Positions 15,194 through 23,625 of a stretch of DNA of 30,582 bases are shown here, piece after piece. The position numbers and the translations under genes are program-made. Where the stretch lies: positions 1-30,582 of the forward strand of contig CANGWP010000002.1 of assembly GCA_947457605.1 (NCBI GenBank). The letters are read 5' to 3'. The notes under the pieces are model-generated. The model made no database searches, was not told the DNA's origin, and was given only the letters and a program-made list of their open reading frames with translations. The stretch comes from Bdellovibrionales bacterium (GTDB taxonomy: Bacteria > Bdellovibrionota > UBA1018 > CAIMNF01). Position 1 is the first letter of the stretch; each line of letters opens with the position of its first letter.

Positions 15194-16735
15194 TCAAATC
15201 TTGGGTTCGTAGTCGTCCTGATCGGCGCCTGCCGTTTCGGATGCGGCTTGAGTTCCCGGAGCCTTTCTCGTGAGCGGAAACAAAACACAATCCTTGATGT
15301 TGTCCGAGTTTGTCACAAACTGCACCAACCGATCGATTCCGATTCCCCATCCTGAAATCGGTGGCATTCCGTACTCCATCGAGGACACGTAGTCGTCATC
15401 CTTCACCATCGCATCCTGATCGCCCTCGGCATTGAGTTTGGCCTGTTCTTCCAGACGTTTCATCTGCTCAATCGGATCCACAAGCTCGGAATAAGCATTC
15501 ACGATCTCAACCCCGTTCACAACCAACTGAAACCGGTCCGTGAGATCAGGTCTTCGATCATTCGCGCGAGCAAGGGGCGAGAGGTCGATCGGATGCTCGA
15601 TCAGAAAGGTCGGTCCCACCATCTTCGGCCGACTTACCTTCTTGTACAGGATGTCGATCAGGTTTCCGCGGCCAAGCTTTTCGGGGTGATCTTCCTCAAG
15701 ATCGATCCGCTTGTCCTTGATTGCAGCAAGAAGCTCTGGCGCAGTCTTGAATTTCTCAATGTCGATTCCGGAGTCCTTCAAGATCAGGTCGCGGAACGTA
15801 ACGGTACTCCATTCTCCTCCGAAATCCACTTCCACTTCGCCAAGCCTGATCTTGGCGGTGCCAAGGGTTTTCTGAAACACGGTTTGAAACAGGCGCTTCA
15901 TGAGATTCATGTTGTCCTGGTAATTCCAGTACGCCGAGTACCCTTCCACCATCGTGAATTCCTGAAGGTGATTGGGGCTGATGCCCTCGTTGCGATAGCA
16001 TCGGGCGAACTCGAACACATGATGGAATCCGCCCACCACCAGACGCTTCAAATAGGTCTCAGGCGCAATCCGAAGGAAAAGATCAATATCAAGCGAGTTG
16101 TGATGCGTTTTGAAAGGACGGGCAAGAGCACCTGAAGGATTGGGCTGAAGACTTGCAGTCTCCACCTCGATGAAACTCTCACTTTCAAGAAAGTTTCGCA
16201 TTTCACGGATGATCGCGGAGCGAAGGAGAAAGCGACTCCGCGCCTCTTCGCTCGTGATCAGATCCAGATAACGCTGGCGATACTTGATTTCGATGTCCTG
16301 AAGGCCATGGAATTTTTCCGGAAGAGGTCGAAGACATTTCCCGAGGAAGGTGTATTCCTTTACCTGGAGGGTTTTTTCACCCACACGCGTGGTGAACATT
16401 TCACCTTTCGCTCCGAAGAAATCCCCGATATCGACAAAATCAACATAGTGCTGATAGTTCATCTCACCCACATCGTCGATCTTCATGCAAAGCTGAAGCT
16501 TGCCTTTTAAGTCCTGGAGAGTGATGAAGCTGAGCTTCCCCATGCGGCGGATCGCAGTGATACGGCCCGCAACACTCACCCCTGCGGTTCCATCCGGAAG
16601 CTCGCGAGCGATCGCCAGTTCATGGGAAATGGCAAACCTTTCAGGATAGGGATGAATCCCGGCTGACTTCAACTTTTCCAGTTTTTCACGACGGACGATT
16701 TCCTGCTCGGACAGATGGACGGTTTGTTGGCTCAT
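15194..16735 (-). CDS. lysS: Lysyl-tRNA synthetase, class II
   Basis: 513 residues, the normal length. The N-terminal OB-fold anticodon-binding domain (about 55-160, VAGRITAIRRMGKLSFITL) is followed by the class II core: motif 2 FEFARCYRNEG...FTMVEGY and motif 3 GWGIGIDRLVQFVTN. It charges tRNA-Lys. The motif 3 Gly-Leu/Met-Gly is Gly-Trp-Gly here, a minor change. GAGG lies only one base before the ATG, too close to serve. A TGCTAGTTT extended -10-like element (16743-16751) would put a transcript start one base ahead of the ATG. The C-terminal 20 residues are extra and acidic. It is followed closely by ugd. Confidence 0.97.
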   Translation of the reverse strand: MSQQTVHLSEQEIVRREKLEKLKSAGIHPYPERFAISHELAIARELPDGTAGVSVAGRITAIRRMGKLSFITLQDLKGKLQLCMKIDDVGEMNYQHYVDFVDIGDFFGAKGEMFTTRVGEKTLQVKEYTFLGKCLRPLPEKFHGLQDIEIKYRQRYLDLITSEEARSRFLLRSAIIREMRNFLESESFIEVETASLQPNPSGALARPFKTHHNSLDIDLFLRIAPETYLKRLVVGGFHHVFEFARCYRNEGISPNHLQEFTMVEGYSAYWNYQDNMNLMKRLFQTVFQKTLGTAKIRLGEVEVDFGGEWSTVTFRDLILKDSGIDIEKFKTAPELLAAIKDKRIDLEEDHPEKLGRGNLIDILYKKVSRPKMVGPTFLIEHPIDLSPLARANDRRPDLTDRFQLVVNGVEIVNAYSELVDPIEQMKRLEEQAKLNAEGDQDAMVKDDDYVSSMEYGMPPISGWGIGIDRLVQFVTNSDNIKDCVLFPLTRKAPGTQAASETAGADQDDYEPKI

Positions 16736-16779
16736 GCCTCGAAAACTAGCACAAAAAAGCGACCATTCCTAGTGCGGGT

Positions 16780-17499
16780 TCAGAGCGTAAATCCAGCGCT
16801 TTCCGAGTCTTTTTTGAAGGTCCGGACCGTATCGAGGCTGAGTTCCTCCAGGGTCTTAAAGCCCCCCTCGAGCTTTGCCAGGACATCAAACGGAACCGTG
16901 ATGATCCGACATCCGCACTGTTCGGCCTGAAGGATATTGTAGACCTCCCGGGTGGAGGCCCAGAGACACTCCATTTGATCTCCGTACTCAGCGCAGGCTT
17001 CGGCCGCAGCGGTCAGCGTCGGAACCGGATCATGCCCCAGATCCGCAGCACGCCCCGCAAAGACAGAAACGATGGAAGGCACTCCACCCTCAAGCGCCTG
17101 ACAGGTTTCGATGGTCTGCTTCAGGGTATAAATGGCTGTCACATTGAGCTTAATGCCCGCACGGGTCAGGGTTTTCACCAAAGGAAGTGCACTCTTCCCC
17201 TCGCTGTTTTGAATGGGAATCTTTACGTAAACATTCTCACCCCAGGTTGCGATTTCCCGGGCCTGTTTTTCCATGGTGGCAAAATCATCGGCAAAAACTT
17301 CGAAGGATACGGGCTTCACCCGGATTTCTTTCAGGATATCCTTGCAAAACGCGCGGTAGTCCGTGACCCCGGCCTTTTTCATGAGCGAGGGATTTGTGGT
17401 CATCCCGCTCACGATCGGGTTCTGGTTCATCTTGAGCAATTGATCACGCTCGGCACCATCCGAGAAAATCTTGATCCGGTAGTTTCGTTTCGTCTTCAT
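16780..17499 (-). CDS. Transaldolase family protein
   Basis: 239 residues from ATG 17499. The seven-codon shorter start is chosen because it forms an ATGA overlap with the upstream gene and has GAGGT about 10 nt before it. The TIM-barrel landmarks of the short transaldolase/fructose-6-phosphate aldolase class are present: SGMTTNPSLMKKAG near residues 31-44, the Schiff-base Lys in NVYVKIPI near residue 92, LNVTAIYTLKQ, and SVFAGRAADLG. It would move the dihydroxyacetone unit between sedoheptulose-7-phosphate and glyceraldehyde-3-phosphate in the pentose-phosphate pathway. Transaldolase versus F6P aldolase cannot be settled by eye. It sits between an exported protein and lysS. Confidence 0.85.
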   Translation of the reverse strand: MKTKRNYRIKIFSDGAERDQLLKMNQNPIVSGMTTNPSLMKKAGVTDYRAFCKDILKEIRVKPVSFEVFADDFATMEKQAREIATWGENVYVKIPIQNSEGKSALPLVKTLTRAGIKLNVTAIYTLKQTIETCQALEGGVPSIVSVFAGRAADLGHDPVPTLTAAAEACAEYGDQMECLWASTREVYNILQAEQCGCRIITVPFDVLAKLEGGFKTLEELSLDTVRTFKKDSESAGFTL

Positions 17500-18401
17500 A
17501 ATGCTTTTACCTCGCACTTCACACTCTTTCCGGGAATCATCTTTGTGGCATCACAGGAACCGCTTGCCGGGTCCGCCCCCTTCACTTCTCCCACCACATC
17601 CTTGATGCGATAGTCATAGGCAGTCTGAACCTTCATTTCCTTGTAAGAATCGCCCTGTTTTCGGCGAAGAGCCGAACGCCCCTCGAATGCGAACATCTCG
17701 CCGGTTGCGGGCTTGATGTAGAAATACATGGGGTCCACCAGCGCTTTGATGATGAAACTGACGGGCGCCATCTCAAGAACCATCATCTCGGCTCCATCTG
17801 CCGTCGTTCCACTGCGATGCTTTCTCATGACGAAACTGTAACTTTCGCGCCGATCAGGTACTGCAACCTTCAAGCGAACCTCTTTGCCGTCTCGTAGCTG
17901 CTGAAAAGACGGTTTGATAAAGGACATGACCGTGGAGGGCACCACGAGGTTTTCTTCGGCATCATCCTCGGATGTTTTCGAAGAACCGTCGGTCAGATCC
18001 GTTACCTTGTAAAAAACCTTTCCATCCCGAACCTCAAGCTCGGAGCGTTTTTGAAGTGCGAGATTCTCGACCACCGCGCGCCTCACATGTCCGTCCTTTT
18101 CCCAGGACTGCTCCGTGACCTGGACCCCTTCGGGTCCTGAAAAGGTCGTGGTGGAGGCGGTCAACTCGCCCTCTTTCTTGGTCAGCACATGAAACTTGCC
18201 AAACGATGGCTCTGGACACTTCACACCTCGAAGGATTCCATCGCATCGCTGCGGGAGTTGGTCTACGGGGTAAATGTTCCCCATGATTTCAAGAAGGGTC
18301 TCCTTCGGAGCCTCGACCTTCTTCACCGCCCCTAAGGAAGCTCCCGAAACCAAAAACAAGCCCAAAGCGACCCATATCCCTGTTTTTTTCATGACCAACA
18401 T
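17496..18401 (-). CDS. Exported protein of unknown function
   Basis: 301 residues. The N-terminus (KKTGIWVALGLFLVSGASLGA) is a signal peptide. ATG 18401, with GGGG 6 nt upstream, or ATG 18392 could be the start. The mature protein is beta-rich with a pair of cysteines (CDGILRGVKC) near the start and two more near the C-terminus, suggesting disulfides in the periplasm. Repeated short strands such as RESYSFVMRKHRSG and MYFYIKPATGEMFAFEG resemble periplasmic proteins that bind or monitor lipid or envelope parts (DUF3108-like flavour), but I cannot assign a family. It overlaps the transaldolase gene by four bases. Confidence 0.7.
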   Translation of the reverse strand: MLVMKKTGIWVALGLFLVSGASLGAVKKVEAPKETLLEIMGNIYPVDQLPQRCDGILRGVKCPEPSFGKFHVLTKKEGELTASTTTFSGPEGVQVTEQSWEKDGHVRRAVVENLALQKRSELEVRDGKVFYKVTDLTDGSSKTSEDDAEENLVVPSTVMSFIKPSFQQLRDGKEVRLKVAVPDRRESYSFVMRKHRSGTTADGAEMMVLEMAPVSFIIKALVDPMYFYIKPATGEMFAFEGRSALRRKQGDSYKEMKVQTAYDYRIKDVVGEVKGADPASGSCDATKMIPGKSVKCEVKAL

Positions 18402-18431
18402 TCTATGCCCCGTTCTTCCCCTTTGAAAAGT

Positions 18432-19748
18432 TCAAAGTGGCATTCGTTTTTCATCAAGATCGGGCTCCAAAAACACCTTTCCGAACATCCCCCCCTCCAT
18501 CTTCTTCATAAAGACGCTAAGCGGAAACCGGGTCACCTCTCCAAGCAAATTCTGCTCTGAAATCGCGTCAATTCCCAATCGACTGGAGATCAGAGCTAGA
18601 CTCCGTGCGAAATCCTGACCGTTCGAATCAATCGGCGTCACCACGAATTCCAACTCAAGATCGGTTTCCTTTGCGCTCTTGAAAAAATAAGAGGTTTCCT
18701 CGACCTCGGCACCTGTTCGGGTAAGATTGGTTTCAATTTTCTTTCGAAACTGATTCCGGAATTCATCGGAGCCGACCGGAATCCGGTACCGGACTTTTTT
18801 TCCTTTCAACGCTTCGGAGGAATCTTGGAGAGAATCCATGGACAGGGCCTTTGCGATCTCCTCCCTCGTTTTCTGATCCGAACAGACACCGCTTTCCCGG
18901 AAGGAACGACAGACCCAGAAAACCGTAAGCTCAAGTCCGGTATCCTGTTTTGAATGCTCCCTCATGGTGCCGGCTTCATCGCTTCTGCCCAAAAGGAAAT
19001 CGCACGAGGGGTTCTTGATGGGGGCACTTTGAAACTTCAGTGTCCGGAAAAAAGGCTCCGGCAGCCGGATCGGGAAATCATCCCGACTGACAAGCGTGAT
19101 CTCTTTTGGGTTCCATTTGCGAACTTTATAAGGGCCTGAGGAAATCCATTCCTTGGTAAGAAGATCACCCCGAAGAATCGCCTCAAGATTTTTCGGATGG
19201 ATTGCGCCCGAAAGCGGGTGTGTCAGCACCTCAGCCAAAAACCGCTCAAGGTCAAAACCGGGGCCCGGGCCTTTTGAGCCAAAACCGATTTCCAGTCCAT
19301 CTTTCGTTGGCCGGAACTCCGCACTCATCCACTCTTTCCAGAGAGGAGTTTGAAACAATTCGGGAGATTTTGATTTGAGATAATCCCGAAGTCCGACAAA
19401 ATGAGCACCCTCGATCGGATCGCCGTTTTGAAACCGCAATCCCGGCACCAGCCTGAGCGAAAGTGCATTCTTATCCTTCAGCCAATTCCACTCCCCCGCC
19501 AGAAGCGTTGAGATCCCTTTTGCAGTCTTCAAATGGTCCGGCTTGAAGAGCGTGCCGATGATCCCCTGATGGGGCCCGAGATCCAAGGCCACATGGGAGT
19601 CCAGTGGGGACGAGGATGCAGGCAGTTCATAGATCCAGAGATTTTTGACTTCCTCCACCGTGAACGTTTTTTTGGAGAAAACGAATGCGATGACATTTGC
19701 ACCGAAAGCCAGAGCCATGATGAGCAGGGCAAGCTTTGTTTTTGACAT
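18432..19748 (-). CDS. Divergent oligopeptide-type solute-binding protein (family 5)
   Basis: 438 residues from ATG 19748 (the frame is open to 19784, but that would overlap the divergent gene). Residues 3-27 are an uncleaved-looking signal/anchor. The body follows the order of ABC family-5 binding proteins: an early hydrophobic lobe, a WNWLKDKNALSLRLVPGLRFQNGDPIEGAHFV block like the usual 'LR.gvkF.dG.p..a.dv', then SSGPYKVRKWNPKEITLVSRDDF like 'GtGPY.v..w......l.rn..y'. It is shorter than the usual 500-550 residues and diverged. No permease or ATPase genes are near. Ligand is unknown; a peptide is the family default. It may be a stand-alone binder. Confidence 0.75.
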   Translation of the reverse strand: MSKTKLALLIMALAFGANVIAFVFSKKTFTVEEVKNLWIYELPASSSPLDSHVALDLGPHQGIIGTLFKPDHLKTAKGISTLLAGEWNWLKDKNALSLRLVPGLRFQNGDPIEGAHFVGLRDYLKSKSPELFQTPLWKEWMSAEFRPTKDGLEIGFGSKGPGPGFDLERFLAEVLTHPLSGAIHPKNLEAILRGDLLTKEWISSGPYKVRKWNPKEITLVSRDDFPIRLPEPFFRTLKFQSAPIKNPSCDFLLGRSDEAGTMREHSKQDTGLELTVFWVCRSFRESGVCSDQKTREEIAKALSMDSLQDSSEALKGKKVRYRIPVGSDEFRNQFRKKIETNLTRTGAEVEETSYFFKSAKETDLELEFVVTPIDSNGQDFARSLALISSRLGIDAISEQNLLGEVTRFPLSVFMKKMEGGMFGKVFLEPDLDEKRMPL

Positions 19749-19778
19749 GCATTCTGTGGTACACTGAAGGGGAAACCC

Positions 19779-21293
19779 ATGCAACTTGAAGCATTTTTAA
19801 AGGCATCGAAATACTTCTCCCTTGGCCACCTTCCCTCAGAAGGCTTCCATCCCTCAACCGAGTTCCTTTCAACGCTTGCCAAAGACGATCTCGAGGGTGC
19901 GATCCGCATCCTGCAGGACATCGACCTGCACGCGATGAATGTGGTGAAAGAGGCCCTTCCCCTGATCCGCACACTTTCCGCTGAAATTCATGCCACACTC
20001 GATTCCGGCTCCCGTGTGTTTCTCTCGGGCTGCGGCGCCACGGGTCGGCTCGCCCTCACGCTGGAATCAGTCTTCCGCTCCATTCATGCGGGCACTCCAC
20101 TTGAAAACCGGGTTCAGGCTTTGATGGCGGGCGGTGATTTTGCGCTCGTAAAATCCGTTGAGAATTTCGAGGATTTTCCGGAATACGGGGAGCGCCATCT
20201 GCTCGATCTTGGATTTAAGGATGGAGATCTTCTGATTGCAATCACCGAAGGGGGCGAAACCCCGTATGTGATCGGGAGTGTGAAGTGCGCGCTCAAACAC
20301 TCGAGCCGGCATCCGTGGTTTGTCTTCTGCAATCCGAAGGAAGTCCTTTGCAAAACCATCGAGCGGAGCCGCGAGATCATTGAAAACACCTCTGTGAACT
20401 CCCTTTGCCTTCCGGTGGGTCCGATGGCACTTTCCGGAAGCACCCGTCTTCAGGCGGCAACCGCACAAATGCTTGCGGTCGGAATGGCACTCACCCGGAA
20501 TTTTTTTCTCGTCGATCTTTTTTTGGATGAATATTCAAAGCTGGATCTGATCCAATTTTTAAAGCCCGTGATTGAGTGGGAGGCCTTCGCCTATCTTGGC
20601 GGTGCAGTGCTGCTCTACCAAACCTCCACCTATCCGATCGCAGTACTCACCGACACCACCGAGCGATCGCCGACTTTCAGTCTGACTCCCTTTGAGAAAT
20701 CCACGGATTCCAAGGTGCCTCATTCACTTTGCTATCTCAGCATTCCCGATGCGAATTCTGCGTTGGAGTCGTGGAAGCGGATTCTGGGTCGCACTCCAAT
20801 CGGACTCAATTGGCCTGAACTCTCTTCCCCTCTTGATTTGAATTCAATTCTTGAATTTGACTTTGGCCGCGAAGCTGTGGAGCGCCGGAGGAAGCGCGTT
20901 CACCCAAAAGAACAGCGCGTGGTTCGTCTCGACGGGCACCATCGTACGGGTGAATTGGAATTCAAGTCCGACGTGTTTGACCTCAGACTTCAGACCAACC
21001 TCATTCAGGATCCGCTCGGTGAACAGATTTTGGTAAAAATGCTTCTCAACACCCTGTCCTTGCTTGTGATGGGTAGGCTCGATCGCTATGAGGGGAATGT
21101 GATGACCTGGGTCCGGGCGAGCAACGGCAAACTCATCGATCGAACTCTCCGGTACCTGGAACGCCTCATTTCCCAACGAGGACTTCCTCGAAAGCCCAGG
21201 GAAGACCTTGTGGAATTGATTTTTAAAACCCAAGGAAAGCTCGCCCCCGATGAGGCGCTCATTCTGAGAATCCTTTCCGATCTGAGCGGATAG
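19779..21293 (+). CDS. MurQ/GKRP-like double-length SIS-domain protein
   Basis: 504 residues with AAGGGG 6 nt before ATG. The N-terminal half has the MurNAc-6-phosphate etherase signature: SGCGATGRLALTLE (83-96, Glu96), an AGGD...SVENFED block (117-132) and GDLLIAITEGGETPYVIG (149-166), then VGPMALSGSTRLQAATAQM. In MurQ these bind the sugar phosphate and supply the catalytic Glu residues. MurQ is about 300 residues. Here a further 230 follow, with an LGGAVLLYQTS...TDTTERSPTFSLTPFEK segment that looks like a second SIS domain, as in the glucokinase regulatory protein. It could split MurNAc-6-P during cell-wall recycling or act as a sugar-phosphate sensor. The divergent neighbour is a solute-binding protein. 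Confidence 0.8.
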   Translation: MQLEAFLKASKYFSLGHLPSEGFHPSTEFLSTLAKDDLEGAIRILQDIDLHAMNVVKEALPLIRTLSAEIHATLDSGSRVFLSGCGATGRLALTLESVFRSIHAGTPLENRVQALMAGGDFALVKSVENFEDFPEYGERHLLDLGFKDGDLLIAITEGGETPYVIGSVKCALKHSSRHPWFVFCNPKEVLCKTIERSREIIENTSVNSLCLPVGPMALSGSTRLQAATAQMLAVGMALTRNFFLVDLFLDEYSKLDLIQFLKPVIEWEAFAYLGGAVLLYQTSTYPIAVLTDTTERSPTFSLTPFEKSTDSKVPHSLCYLSIPDANSALESWKRILGRTPIGLNWPELSSPLDLNSILEFDFGREAVERRRKRVHPKEQRVVRLDGHHRTGELEFKSDVFDLRLQTNLIQDPLGEQILVKMLLNTLSLLVMGRLDRYEGNVMTWVRASNGKLIDRTLRYLERLISQRGLPRKPREDLVELIFKTQGKLAPDEALILRILSDLSG

Positions 21294-21368
21294 GCCACCG
21301 CAGACACAAAACTGGCATTTTAGTTTTTGAATGGAGTTGCCGAAGAGATCAGTCGGAGGCGATTCCTG

Positions 21369-21515
21369 ATGTCAGCGAAGTTCACGTTTTTCATTACCAT
21401 TACCTTTTTCTGCCTTGCATTCCTGCTCACCGTGACCACCCGCGCAGGTTCAGATCAGGGAAAGGCACAACCCGCAGTTCACAGTCTCAGCTCAAGCCCT
21501 ACTTTCATGAAGTAA
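21369..21515 (+). CDS. Possible small single-pass membrane protein
   Basis: 48 codons from ATG 21369, with GGAGG (21355-21359) 9 nt upstream. Residues 4-24 are a single hydrophobic segment (FTFFITITFFCLAFLLTV), with a polar tail of about 24 residues. It follows the SIS-domain gene on the same strand by 75 nt. Its last 37 nt overlap the end of the convergent barrel protein gene, which weakens the case. It is similar to nothing I know and may be only a chance frame behind a chance ribosome site. Confidence 0.35.
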   Translation: MSAKFTFFITITFFCLAFLLTVTTRAGSDQGKAQPAVHSLSSSPTFMK

Positions 21516-22393
21516 CTTGAATAGTCGATCTGGAACCCGGGAATGGTTCCTAACACCGATGTGGCCGACTGCTCTCCTGTGACGTGATAGCGATAATCAA
21601 ATTCCCCGAAAATCCCGAGCGCTTTGGTCAGACCGTAACTGACCTGAACCACTCCGGAGCCCAGGGGGTCAATGGAACTGTATTTCACCGAATTCGAGAC
21701 TGAAGACACCTCCTGTTCCACCTCGGTATAACTCACCACCGAAGCTCCAAGATAAGCACCAAGTCCGATCCTGAATTTTCGGGTATGAATCGGATGAATC
21801 AGAACCCCGAGCTGGATTGGAACAGAAAACTCCTTGATCCGCTGAATGGTGGTTGCGCTGATCTGCTGATCTCCGGTCTGGGCGGAATTCATCTCAACGC
21901 GTACGGCCCAGTACAAAAGATAAAACCACTTCCTTTGGATTTCGGCACTGATGGTCTGCCCGTAGTTGAGACCGTCCACTTTTGGAAAATAATCCGAAAG
22001 CCCGCCATAAAGCGTGTATTTCATTCCGTATCCGATTTGGATCCGCGTGCGATCACCCCAGAACTCATCAGGATCTTCCCGCTTTTCTTCTTTCTTCTTG
22101 GGAGCCTCCTCCTGTGTTGCGGGGCTTTGACTTCCAGCGTTGTCCATCGGCATCACAAAAATATCATTGCCCGAGATCCATCCAAGATCTCCGCTTGGAA
22201 GCCTGGCCTTGTAGAACCCTTCGGTCGCAAGATTGCTCACCTGAAGGACCGAATTCTTCTTCACCGAAGAAATCATATTCGCGCCCGATTTCGGAAACTC
22301 CAGCACATTCGCGGACTCGACAATCACCTTTCCAAGCTGAGCCGCAAACGAAGTTGAACCAAGAAACAATGCCAAACCGAAAATCACTTTCAT
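21479..22393 (-). CDS. SH3b domain plus outer-membrane beta-barrel protein
   Basis: 304 residues. The signal peptide is residues 1-17 (ending FAA). Residues 20-80 read as a bacterial SH3 domain (VESANVLEFPKSGANMISSVKKNSVLQV...GWISGNDIFV), a fold that often binds peptidoglycan or peptides. A charged linker (Glu/Lys/Pro) at 90-110 follows. From about 118 to the end are amphipathic strands ending LELRL, looking like an 8-10-stranded barrel. The chain could bridge the wall and outer membrane. Function is unknown. It overlaps xseA by four bases (ATGA), the last gene of the ftsEX operon. Confidence 0.75.
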   Translation of the reverse strand: MKVIFGLALFLGSTSFAAQLGKVIVESANVLEFPKSGANMISSVKKNSVLQVSNLATEGFYKARLPSGDLGWISGNDIFVMPMDNAGSQSPATQEEAPKKKEEKREDPDEFWGDRTRIQIGYGMKYTLYGGLSDYFPKVDGLNYGQTISAEIQRKWFYLLYWAVRVEMNSAQTGDQQISATTIQRIKEFSVPIQLGVLIHPIHTRKFRIGLGAYLGASVVSYTEVEQEVSSVSNSVKYSSIDPLGSGVVQVSYGLTKALGIFGEFDYRYHVTGEQSATSVLGTIPGFQIDYSSYFMKVGLELRL

Positions 22394-23625
22394 TCAGTCA
22401 CCACCCCAACGGATCCATCGCCGAAACGCAGGATCAGCGAATCCCCTTTTTTCAAGGACGCGGAACTTCGAACCACTTCCCCCGCCCCACCTTCTTCCCG
22501 TCGTTGCACAAGGGCATATCCACGGGATAACACCTGCAACGGTGAAAGCGCGTGCAGCTGCCCTGCCAGACGCTCCAATGCCATCTTCTTCCGCTCGATC
22601 ATGAGCTGGATCCCGCGTCTCAAGGCAAGGTCGATTTCATCAAGCCTCTGAATCTGTTCGCGCAATCGATCCTTCGGGCTCTTGAGGCGCGCACCCAAGG
22701 CCTCAAGAGTTCGTTTCTTGAGCACCAGATCCCGCTTTAGTGCCATCAAAAGGCGTTGCTCAAGCTGCCTTGAACGCTCCCGCAGTTCCACCCAGTGCTG
22801 GGTCAGGATCTCGGCTCCGGCAGAGGGAGTGGGCGCCCGAAGATCCGCGACAAAATCCGAGATGGTGAAATCCACTTCATGTCCTACCGCGGATATCACA
22901 GGAATCGTACTCCCGGCGATCGTTCGGGCAAGCTCTTCATGATTGAAACTCCAGAGATCCTCAATGCTCCCCCCGCCTCGGGTCAGCAGGATCACTTCTC
23001 CCAGCCGATGATGATTCGCAACCCGGATTGCCTGAATGAGTTTTCGAGGCGCTTCCTCTCCTTGAACCAATGCCGGCACCAGTACCACATCCACAAAGGG
23101 CGCCCTTCGCCGAAGCACAGTGAGCACATCCCGAAGCGCTGCAGCCTGAGGAGAGGTGATGACCACGATCCTGGAGGGATATTTTGGAAGCGGGCGTTTT
23201 CGATTCGCATCAAAAAGCCCCTCTTTCATGAGCTTTTCCTTTAGTTGATCGAACGCAAGCTGAAGGGATCCGGCGCCCACGGGTTCGATTGCCTCGACGA
23301 GAAGCTGGTAATTCCCTCGTGGGGGATAAACCGAAATATTCCCCCGGCAAAGCACTTCCATCCCGTCCTTCAGTTGAAACGCGTTCTTCTTCCTACCCCA
23401 CCCAAAGGCCGCAGCAGAAATGGTCGCACCCGGATCTTTGAGGGAAAAATACAAGTGTCCGCTGGAAGCGGGCTTCAAATTGCTGACCTCGCCCTTCACC
23501 CAGACCTCGAAGAACTCCTTTTCGAGGTTGTTCTTGATCCTTCCTGTGATCTCGCTCACGCTGAGCGCTGCAGGAGCCCTGTCGGGAGAACTGGATTGAA
23601 AGAGCGGGAGTTCGCGGTCATTCAT
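22390..23625 (-). CDS. xseA: Exodeoxyribonuclease VII large subunit
   Basis: 411 residues from ATG 23625. The eight-codon longer TTG start is less likely. The N-terminal OB-fold (LSVSEITGRIKNNLEKEFFEVWVKGEVSNLKPASSGH) binds single-stranded DNA. The core has ITSPQAAALRDVLTVLRRRAP, RGGGSIEDLWSFN, and ISAVGHEVDFTISDFVADLRAPTPSAGAE, all standard XseA blocks, followed by the coiled-coil and a C-terminal segment with LSRGYALVQ. With XseB it degrades single-stranded DNA in both directions. xseB is not seen in this window, though the small subunit gene is usually adjacent. The start overlaps the ctp stop by eight bases. Confidence 0.95.
   Translation of the reverse strand: MNDRELPLFQSSSPDRAPAALSVSEITGRIKNNLEKEFFEVWVKGEVSNLKPASSGHLYFSLKDPGATISAAAFGWGRKKNAFQLKDGMEVLCRGNISVYPPRGNYQLLVEAIEPVGAGSLQLAFDQLKEKLMKEGLFDANRKRPLPKYPSRIVVITSPQAAALRDVLTVLRRRAPFVDVVLVPALVQGEEAPRKLIQAIRVANHHRLGEVILLTRGGGSIEDLWSFNHEELARTIAGSTIPVISAVGHEVDFTISDFVADLRAPTPSAGAEILTQHWVELRERSRQLEQRLLMALKRDLVLKKRTLEALGARLKSPKDRLREQIQRLDEIDLALRRGIQLMIERKKMALERLAGQLHALSPLQVLSRGYALVQRREEGGAGEVVRSSASLKKGDSLILRFGDGSVGVVTE

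Noticed and set aside
19742..19765. TTGACA and TACACT upstream of the MurQ-like gene
   Set aside because: Only 12 nt apart. An extended -10 reading would place the start inside the ribosome site.
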